Assembly: GCA_036426205.1 (NCBI GenBank)
Contig: CM071573.1
Coordinates: 44,545,664-44,609,663 of the forward strand
Direction of reading: 5' to 3'
DNA length: 64,000 bases
Origin: Ascaphus truei
Lineage: Eukaryota; Chordata; Amphibia; Anura; Ascaphidae
In this document: piece after piece, positions 57,003 through 64,000 of the stretch
How positions within the stretch are numbered: the first letter of the stretch is position 1
Layout: every line of letters begins with the position of its first letter
The notes under the pieces: generated by a model
Database searches by the model: none
Told to the model about the DNA's origin: nothing
The model's input: the letters and a program-made list of their open reading frames with translations, nothing else
Translations under genes and position numbers: made by a program

Positions 57003-57044
57003 CTTTGACAAAGCACGGTGTACCGTGCGAAACGCGTCAGAGTG
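57003..57044 (+). ncRNA. minimal hammerhead-like motif, direct copy
   Basis: Same structure as 56472-56513 on the opposite arm: stem II GCACGG/CCGUGC (57013-57028), then GAAAC-GCG-UC with predicted cleavage after 57038. Stem I is weaker here, as CUCC replaces CUCU. Confidence 0.35.
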
Positions 57045-57624
57045 GTTCTGGTGGCTGTCGGGTGTCAATAAAGCTTACACTTGAGTGACACTGTCCTAGT
57101 CTGAGTCATTACTGCATGGGAGTTGCACCGCTTCGTTCTTCTTGGATTCTTTGCTACTCATCTAGCAGGAGCACACCGGAGCAGCCCGCGTCTCATTATC
57201 CAAAACAGTGAGTACTTTATTTACTTGTCCCACACCCCATACAAGACTTTCCTCACACCAGAGGCTATTGGGGGGGCTGTAACACTGTTATTCTATGGCT
57301 ATGTGGATACTCTATATGTGACGCTGATGGCTGTTTAAAAAGCAGTTCAGGATTTTGCTACTGATACATTATCATACTGGGCCTGCATTGAGAAGCGCCA
57401 CTAGGGGGTGTGAGACTTCCATCCTTTCTACAGTTCTCAAGGGCTAAGAACAGGTCAGGTTTTACGGATATCCGTGCTTCAGCACAGCAATGACAGCCAC
57501 TAATTGAGTCACCTGTGCTGAAGCAGGGATATCCTTAAAACCTGACCTGTTAGCGGCCTTTGAGGACTGGAGTTGGCCGCCCCTGCCCTAGTGTGCCCCC
57601 AACTCAAGGGAGGGGGGGTGACAG

Positions 57625-57975
57625 GGGGTTTCCGGAGCTGAAACGCTTTCATTATAAGCACAGGGACCCCGTGCTTTCCGGGATACTTGCACCCAAAAGG
57701 TGCTGCCGGGACTTCCTTGTTCAATCTCCTGTAGCACGCGAGCCAATGGGAGGCTGTCGCGGCTTCCTACCAGCGCACATGCCATGGGAGATCTTAAACT
57801 CCATTTTGTCTCCCCAGCCGGGGATGGAATCAGAGGCACCTTTGGAGGCAGGTATCCCGGAAAGCAGGTGGTCCCTGGAGCTCAAATTAACAAGGTTCTT
57901 CTCCCGAGACCCCCTGCTTCCGGTCGCCGCAATGTGTTTAACAAAACCCCCCGTCCTCGCTGTTTAAAGTATAAT
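57625..57975. mobile_element. MITE-like repeat in an ADD3 intron
   Basis: Contains 'ttccggagctgaaacgcttt' and 'gcgagccaatgggaggctgt', with the 23560-23760 family motif at both ends ('agggaccccgtgctttccgg' and 'cccgagaccccctgcttccg'). Confidence 0.6.
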
Positions 57976-58202
57976 ATTTCTACATTTCAAATGACTTCTT
58001 TTTACATTACCCTCCTCCTTGTGTTTCTATATTTATATTTTGTTATTTACTTTTTAAACCAATAAATTATTGTAACATGCTCTTTCTCCTATGGTTACTT
58101 AATACATAGACAAAAAAGGCAGACTGACTGGTTAGCCACAGAAGTTGGAGAAATGGCCGCATTTGGTAAAAACCAGACTTACTTTTTTGTGATCAGTTAG
58201 AG

Positions 58203-58359
58203 CAGGGGCGGCGAACTCCTGTCCTCAAGGGCCACCACCAGGTTTTCAGGATATCCCTGCTTCAGCACAGGTGGCTCAATCAGTGGCTCAGTTGTGCTGT
58301 GCTGAAGCAGGGATATCCTTAATACCTGACCTGTTGGTGGCCCTTGAGGACTGGAGTTA
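58203..58359. mobile_element. palindromic MITE copy
   Basis: Near-perfect palindrome of the 'gatatccctgcttcagcaca' family, in the ADD3 intron left of the cassette exon. Confidence 0.8.
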
Positions 58360-58580
58360 GTGGAAGAGATTTCAGACAGAATAGATGAATGAACGGACTA
58401 ACATTTCCTATAGAGGTGGAATGATAGGAATATAAAGTTACAAGATGTTGCGTAGTCCAACGGGTCTCTCAATACTATTGTATGTACGAATATATAGAGG
58501 GCAGCTGCAGTAAGGGCTAAAGTTCTTCTCTCGGTCACTACAATATCCAGAAGAATTCAGCAGGGAACACAGGGAAATAC

Positions 58581-58676
58581 CTTGCGCTTTTTCTGGATTG
58601 GTTATCGGCGTCTGGGGTGGGGACTGAGTTATTGGGACAGAGGACGCTTCGTCAGAGATTAATTCATGCTCTGCAT
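58581..58676 (-). CDS. ADD3: ADD3 32-codon cassette exon
   Basis: A 96-nt exon with a 'ccctacag' acceptor and a GTATTT donor, phase 1 on both sides, so it can be included or skipped without changing the frame. It adds 32 residues (an Asp from the split codon, then AEHELISDEASSVPITQSPP and more, ending in EKAQ and a split codon). Human ADD3 isoforms differ by a 32-residue segment at this location (706 versus 674 residues, from memory), so this is very likely the same alternatively spliced exon. It is rich in Ser, Thr and Pro, as expected for a disordered regulated insert. Confidence 0.88.
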
Positions 58677-59030
58677 CTGTAGGGTGAAGACTTGTTAGTT
58701 ACCATGCGACATACCATGCGACGCCATGCAACAAACACACCATGCGACGAGACAGGGCAGCGCGGCAGAATCCCGCTACAGATCGTTTTCAGCTTCGCCT
58801 CTCTGCGCCTCAGGCAGAAAACACGACATTGCCACGTGAAGATATATTACATATCATGCGTATCATCATGTGTGCTGCATACTGGCGTTGTTATCACAGG
58901 ACATGCAATGGGGCTGTTTGACTTGTGCAAAGAACAAGGATACAGGGATTAAAAAGGGGGAGCAAACAGAAGATGGGGTGATGGGCACCTCTGGCAGTGA
59001 GAGGGTTAAAGCCGTCAGTCTTCCGCTCAC

Positions 59031-59145
59031 CTTGGATCTTGCGCTCCTCTTCTCTCCTATACTTCTCTATCTCTGTCTCTAGCAGATGGCTGAATGGGTT
59101 GGGAGGGGGCGCTGGGGCGTTCTCATCCTCCTCAAACTGTGTGAG
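59031..59145 (-). CDS. ADD3: ADD3 internal exon (PNPFSHL region)
   Basis: Acceptor 'ttttcttcccgcag', donor GTGAGC. Encodes LTQFEEDENAPAPPPNPFSHL, then LETEIEKYRREEERKIQ, ending one base into a codon. NPFSHL followed by an acidic/basic helix-like E(I/L)E(K/E)Y segment is the conserved tail element of adducins. It ends one base into a codon, matching phase-1 acceptors at both the cassette and the terminal exon. Confidence 0.93.
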
Positions 59146-59802
59146 CTGCGGGAAGAAAAGCAGACACCCCCAAATCAAGACGGTGACCCTCACCAGACTG
59201 CGCCATGCCGCTGTGTGCCGAAACAGATCAAAAACCTGCGAAACGCGTGGAGGCGGCAGCGGACAAACTATGGAGACGCAAACAGATACAATGATTGTAA
59301 GAGCGGGAGAGACCAGGTCCTGCAGGAAGGCGCCGGTTTGTGACGTCATCGAGTTACGCTGCAGACTCCCGTCGCAGGGTGCAAGAATCCCGCCACGGGG
59401 TAGCAAAGAGGGACACCGACATCGGACGCCCTACAATCTGCATAAAGGCGTCACCGGCGCCAGCAGTGACCCGGGATCTAACCTAAACCGCTACCCAGAT
59501 CAGCCATATTTCAACCGTATAACTGGCATATACTCATTTCCTCTGATTAACATCTGTTCTACGCGTCTATCATCCAATATTTTGCTGTATGTGGATATAT
59601 ATGTATTTTAGATGTGTGTGCGTGTGCGAATATAAGAGCGCGCATGCGTATATGTATGTATCTAGTGCAGAATAAATGCGTTCTTCTGTATGTATCTATA
59701 CACGAGTGTGTGTTTATCTATAGATATCTGCAAAACATGATATACAATGCTAATGTTTATGATGTTCTCAAAGCAGCAGAAATCTTCACACACTGCAGCC
59801 TG

Positions 59803-59805
<3 letters not shown>

Positions 59806-59843
<38 letters not shown>

Positions 59844-59845
59844 TG
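59806..59845. repeat. (AT)n/(AC)n microsatellite
   Basis: About 14 AT units followed by a short CA run, in an ADD3 intron. Confidence 0.9.
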
Positions 59846-59928
59846 ACATCACACGGCTGCACTGTTTGCATTCTGCCTTCCCAGGGATTTCTGTGTAGCT
59901 TTTGCTTGCTGCATTCAGAAAAACCTAC

Positions 59929-60018
59929 CGGACTTTGCTTCCTCTCCACCACGATCCCGGCCAGAACCTGAGACTGGGGTCCAGCTGTGTTTAAATCGTA
60001 CCGGTTCTGCTCCCGGAT
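59929..60018 (-). CDS. ADD3: ADD3 internal exon (IREQNRYDL region)
   Basis: Acceptor 'ctgtag', donor GTAGGT, 30 codons in phase 0. Encodes [20 protein letters not shown], then [19 protein letters not shown] and TAGPQSQ are hallmark adducin tail sequences. The end (ERKQSP) is more divergent than the start. Confidence 0.95.
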
Positions 60019-60689
60019 CTACAGAAAAAGGATGGGGGGGGGGGGGGGGGAAAGAGAAAGGTGAATTAATATTTGAACATCTCCCCTCCGACAGAACGGC
60101 ACAGACTCTCAGACCAATCGGAATTAATGGCATTAGATGTAATACATTCAAATAAGGTGACTGGAACCATTTATAAATAAGTAAACATATATTTAAAAAA
60201 AACAAAAAAAACCACATCTTTACATTTTGTATGTTTCATATCGTTTGACTTTGCAGAGGAACCCGAACTGGGGCGGCTAATTATTATTATTATCACAGAT
60301 CAACTAAAACCTCCCTACACTTCGAGCTGCAGCGTTTCCATACATTTCCAGGATAAACGGTTAAAGGTTACGGTGCACATTTTGTTCTGAAAGATCTCCC
60401 CATTATACGATTTTATAGAATAGGTCGGATTTCACCCTGCTCACTCCATTCACATTTGTGTTTTTTATATTAACAATAAAATAAAAACTGGAACCAAAAG
60501 CTGAAGTGAACATGTCTGCTAATCCGCTCCCACTTTGTGACATGACTTGGTTTCAGAGAACCTCATCTGAGAAACTATGCTAATACTCTCTGCAGTCTGC
60601 ATGGAAAGCAGCACTGTGCCGTCTGGTGAACTGGAGCAAGTGAAGATAAATAGCAGAGGTGGCCATGTGAACACTACTGCAGGCTCCGG

Positions 60690-61165
60690 GGCCATTTACA
60701 AATAACAAAAACATTAAAAAAAAAAAAAAGTTAGGCAAAAACAAGCAAATCGGCTTTAATATGTTCATCAATACAACCCACACAATGATAAGTAATTAGC
60801 TAAATTGGTGATCGATCCGTTCTCCTGTGATCGATGGGCGAAGATTCGGCTTGGGGTTCACTAAATGGCTGTCATTGCAGCAGAAGAGGACCAAAGATGC
60901 TAAGTTCTGTGGGGAAGATCATGTGACCAGGCAGTTACTAGATACAATTGGTGCACTGCTAGAGTGGGGGCAGGGCTCAAAGGGGTGTGCAAGCGCCTGT
61001 TTCAGAAGAGGAAGGGGATGTTACTTTGTAAATGGTTGCTATAGAAACAAAAAATGCTCATTACATTATAATACATTACATTAAAATTGCTCTTCAGAGT
61101 TATTAAAAAAAATGCTACAAGTATTTTCTCATAGTACAGAACAGATTTAAAAAAACCACATGTAG
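60690..61165 (+). repeat. 430-bp interspersed repeat, copy B
   Basis: The inverted counterpart of 44782-45195. It begins with an A-run, includes 'gatccgttctcctgtgatcg', and ends in AT-rich sequence. In an ADD3 intron. Confidence 0.65.
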
Positions 61166-61364
61166 GATATTTCTTGTTCTGCAGCTTTAAAGGGCATCAA
61201 ATTGAATTTAATTTTAAGAAATGTCGTTATAAAATGCTTATATTTGTCGAGCATCTAGTTTTGATTAAACACATTGATGCACAGTCCATGGATGACAAAT
61301 AACCAACAATAAAGATGTGGGGTTATACATAAGTCTGTAAAACCCCACCCTAAAAACACAGATT

Positions 61365-62055
61365 ACATATACTCCCAGATTACATATACTCCCAGATTAC
61401 ATATACTCCCAGATTACATATACAGGCAGTCCTCAGTTATCCGACACAATGCGTTACTCAAAATGGCGTTGTAAAGCGAAACGTTGTAAAGCGAAACACG
61501 TTTTCCCATAGGAACACTGTTTAAATGAAAGGTTCCGTTCCTGAAGGCATTTTTAACACTAAAATACACCAAATATTTTATGCAGGCAATAAGATATGCA
61601 GCACACATAAATTATATAGTGTATATACTGTATTATATATATAATACAACATAATAAATCATATATTATATAGTATAATATAATATTATATAGTATAATA
61701 TTATATATATACGCTCTTATGACGCTTTGCAACGTTGTTTATGTGAATGTGTATATATATATACACACATACACAACGTTGCAAAGCGTCGTAAGAGCGT
61801 TGGATAAGCCATTTTGGCGTTGTAAAAATGAATATAGGTATGCATTGCACAGCGTTGGATAAGCCATTCGTTGTAAAGCGAAGCGTTGTAAAACGAGGAC
61901 TGTCTGTACTCCCAGATTACATATACTCCCAGATTACATATACTCCCAGATTACATATACTCCCAGATTACATATACTCCCAGATTACATATACTCCCAG
62001 ATTACATATACTCCCAGATTACATATAATCCCAGATTACATATACTCCAAGTATA
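61365..62055. repeat. 17-bp minisatellite, split by a transposon
   Basis: Tandem 'agattacatatactccc' units at 61365-61422 and 61907-62055, interrupted by the element 61423-61906. Confidence 0.95.
61423..61906. mobile_element. Tc1/mariner/pogo-type MITE
   Basis: Ends CAGGCAGTCCTCAG and (inverted) CAGACAGTCCTCG are flanked by TA on both sides. They resemble Tigger/pogo termini. The interior repeats 'gttgtaaagcgaaacgttgt' near both ends and has a central AT-rich hairpin. No transposase. It sits inside a minisatellite. Confidence 0.8.
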
Positions 62056-62146
62056 AACTCCCAGAAGTGACGAAAAATACTTGTGTCAATCAGCTAGTTT
62101 TAATGGACGGAATCGTGAAGAATATACAAGAAGGGGGCACACACAC

Positions 62147-62266
62147 CTTGTTCCTCTTCTCCAGAACGTCCGTCGGGTTAGTGTTTAACGGGACAAACTG
62201 ATTCGGATCCTCTATCTTGATGGGAGTCCCGCTGCAGGTCTTGCTGAACTCATCCGCTTTCATCCA
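62147..62266 (-). CDS. ADD3: ADD3 internal exon (FVPLNTNP region)
   Basis: Acceptor 'tgcttccttttcag', donor GTGTGT, 40 codons in phase 0. Encodes [20 protein letters not shown], then [38 protein letters not shown] is the gamma-adducin version of a strongly conserved adducin segment (beta-adducin has PIRIENPNQFVPLYTDP). Follows directly on ...PRTKIT from the upstream exon. Confidence 0.96.
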
Positions 62267-63187
62267 CTGAAAAGGAAGCATTGTCAGCAATGGACCAGTA
62301 CCACCCTGTGAAGAACGCAGCCCGTGAAACCCCGAGGTCTGGCAGGAGCGTGGATGCACGTGACGCAAGTTCATATCTATGTCAGCAAAACATACATACA
62401 CAAAAACAAATGTATATGTCTTTCTCCTGTAGCGCACTATCACTGCGATCCGGAAGCCAAAATCCCGCCAATAGGAATATTAGTATAAACAGAAATCACC
62501 GCACTACGTGCAGAGAAATAAAGTCGTCACAATCTCCGTTCAGCAAGATAAAAAGCGACGGGATTTGCAAGAGCTGGACGCGCTGACCCAGCCGCACATT
62601 TCTCACTTACACAATCCTACAGCAAACCCCATATATACACCAACAATTTCTTTTAAATAGAAGGGAAACCACACGCAGAAAATATACAATTCTGCTAATT
62701 AAAAGAACGGGACGCAGGTACAGCCAATACAATGGTTTTATTCCTAAGTGGGAATGCACTGGAACAGAACGAGAAGTTTCTAACCTTCCTCAGTACATCG
62801 GTACATCGCAGAACGTCACAGGATCAAAGCATCTGTATGTGGATCATGCTTCCTACCAATCCCTCACTTTTACTTTGGTGTTGCACATTCATTCTTAGAA
62901 GCGCTCTCCGTATGAATATTGCGCTGCACTCTTTGCCGCGGTTATCCCCTCCCCCCACTAACCTGTTACCGGAGTCTCGTATGTTACCAGGGATATATGG
63001 ATGACACAATCGGAAACCGAGGGACACTGCGCATTTTAGAGATAACCAGAGCACGGCCGAGTAATGGGACCTGATTCAATATGCCGTGAAACGGCTCCCC
63101 AGCGCTGGAGGAGATTTTAGTCAACTGACTGAAGCGGAATTCTCCTACAGCGGTTTCACTTCAGGGCCACGAAGATATGCAGCTCAC

Positions 63188-63448
63188 CGTGATCTTAGTC
63201 CTGGGACTCATCTCTCCGTTAAACGACTCCTCGGGAACATGGACCCTCATGTAGGTGTTGGGGGTGTTCAGCCAGCGGGTCTTCTCCCTCTGCTGCCGCT
63301 GGGCCAGGAACCGGAGCGGGGAGTGCGGCATTGAAAGGTCCTCCTCGAAGGAGAAAGCGGTGACTGTGGCCGGGATCTCCACATCACTCTTGTGCCGCGG
63401 CTTCTCCCGGGTGAGGGGTTGTCTGTACGCATAGCCAGTCCTGTAGCC
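63188..63448 (-). CDS. ADD3: ADD3 internal exon (neck-to-tail junction)
   Basis: Acceptor 'ctcccctgcag', donor GTGAGC, 87 codons in phase 0. It begins [16 protein letters not shown], passes through [15 protein letters not shown], and ends [20 protein letters not shown], then [16 protein letters not shown]. It corresponds to the end of the neck and the start of the tail, the region that binds spectrin-actin. MSPRTKIT and [14 protein letters not shown] favour gamma- over beta-adducin. It has one residue more than human in the loop after EED. Upstream exons (head domain) lie beyond the window. Confidence 0.96.
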
Positions 63449-63454
63449 CTGCAG

Positions 63455-64000
63455 GGGAGAGGACAGACTGAGCGAGAGGAGGCCGAGCGAGAGGAGGCGG
63501 AGGAGGAGTGGGGAGGAGGCCGAGCGAGAGGAGGAGATATGGGGAGGAGGCTGAGTAAGAAGAGGCTACCAAGAAACGGATTGTGACTTTCAGCAGTAGT
63601 AGTCCACTTACCAGCAATATGATCATTTTTTTTTTAGCTCCCCTAAACTGGCAGGTCCCCTTGAGCTGATCTATGGTTCCCTAACTTCTGGGGACCAGTT
63701 CCCGATTGCCGAGGTTTGTCCAATAGGCAAGAATACGTGCCACAGGGTCAGGGCTCGCCATAATTATGGTGCCATCAGGGAGATCGGGCAAGACTAAGGA
63801 GGCGAGGGGGGGCAGGACAGAGACGGAGACGAGGGGGGGCAGAACAGAGGCGGAGGCGAGGGGGGCAGGACAGAGACGAGGGGGGGCGGGACAGGACAGA
63901 GGCGGAGACGAGGGGGGCAGGACAGAGGCGAGGGGGGGCAGAACAGAGGCGGAGGCGAGGGGGGGCAGGACAGAGGCGGAGACGAGGGGGGGCAGGACAG
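63455..64000. repeat. G/A-rich intronic minisatellites
   Basis: 63460-63560 has 'gaggaggccgagcgagagga' units. 63790-64000 has 'gaggggggcaggacagaggc' plus 'ggagac' units running off the window end. The intervening sequence is intron of ADD3, with no exon seen. Confidence 0.9.

Larger units (their letters stand above)
56368..57435 (+). mobile_element. fold-back element in the last ADD3 intron
   Basis: A left arm (about 56368-56720) is the reverse complement of 56790-57155, around a short centre. The right side continues 280 bp further ('ttgctactcatctagcagga', then 'gtgagtactttatttacttg'). It is flanked by CTCAAGGGCTAAGAA at 56353-56367 and 57436-57450. Each arm contains a hammerhead-like hairpin. 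No ORF. Confidence 0.75.
56332..57585. mobile_element. palindromic MITE split by a fold-back insertion
   Basis: The left end (56332-56352, 'aggggcggccaactccac') and right part (57451-57585, 'caggtcaggttttacggata' to 'gttggccgcccctg') form one MITE. It is separated by the insertion 56368-57435 with a 15-bp duplication. Located in the last ADD3 intron. Confidence 0.8.

Noticed and set aside
59225..59255. GAAACGCGT near an ADD3 exon as a fourth hammerhead motif
   Set aside because: No stem II pairs upstream and the base after GCGU is G, which does not fit the hammerhead NUH rule.

Overview
This is a repeat-dense stretch of a vertebrate nuclear genome, most likely an anuran amphibian. There is no bacterial or viral gene organisation. 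The only host gene I can establish is the 3' part of ADD3 (gamma-adducin). It lies on the minus strand at the right end, as six exons between 63448 and 55802 with intact splice sites and consistent phases. They encode the last 318 residues, including a conserved 32-residue cassette exon and the C-terminal MARCKS-related domain. A 3' UTR of up to about 4 kb probably follows, to about 51.83 kb. The 5' exons lie beyond position 64000. The frog assignment rests on the ADD3 sequence and on repeat types I associate with frogs: MIR/CORE-like tRNA SINEs, CR1/L2-like and L1-like LINEs, long palindromic MITEs and fold-back repeats containing GAAACGCGT. The species cannot be named from sequence alone.

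Layout. 1-6.7 kb: SINEs, LINE tails and palindromic MITEs. 6.77-11.82 kb: a complete LTR retroelement with two LTRs, 4-bp target duplication, primer-binding site and polypurine tract. It lacks pol and carries one long unrecognised ORF of 720 codons. 11.9-15.0 kb: a palindromic repeat with a minisatellite, then a related solo LTR split by a MITE. 15-28 kb: mostly tandem repeats (seven or more minisatellite families), including a G/T-rich tract of almost 2 kb. 28.3-30.6 kb: a probable non-autonomous Helitron. 30.9-36.3 kb: GC-rich MITEs flanking an L1 interrupted by a related solo LTR. 36.3-42 kb: MITEs and an LTR fragment of another family. 42-44.8 kb: a second L1 split by a 1.18-kb fold-back element with a 13-bp duplication. 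45.4-47.8 kb: another related LTR and a CR1/L2-like LINE fragment. 47.8-51.8 kb: palindromic repeats and unassigned sequence. 51.8-64 kb: ADD3, with repeats nested in its introns.

Most interesting items: the pol-less LTR element with its 720-aa ORF, its YY1-like sites and its related solo LTRs; fold-back repeats carrying a minimal hammerhead-ribozyme-like core; the Helitron candidate; nested insertions datable by target duplications; and the preserved ADD3 cassette exon. Most other long open frames are products of tandem repeats and are not genes.
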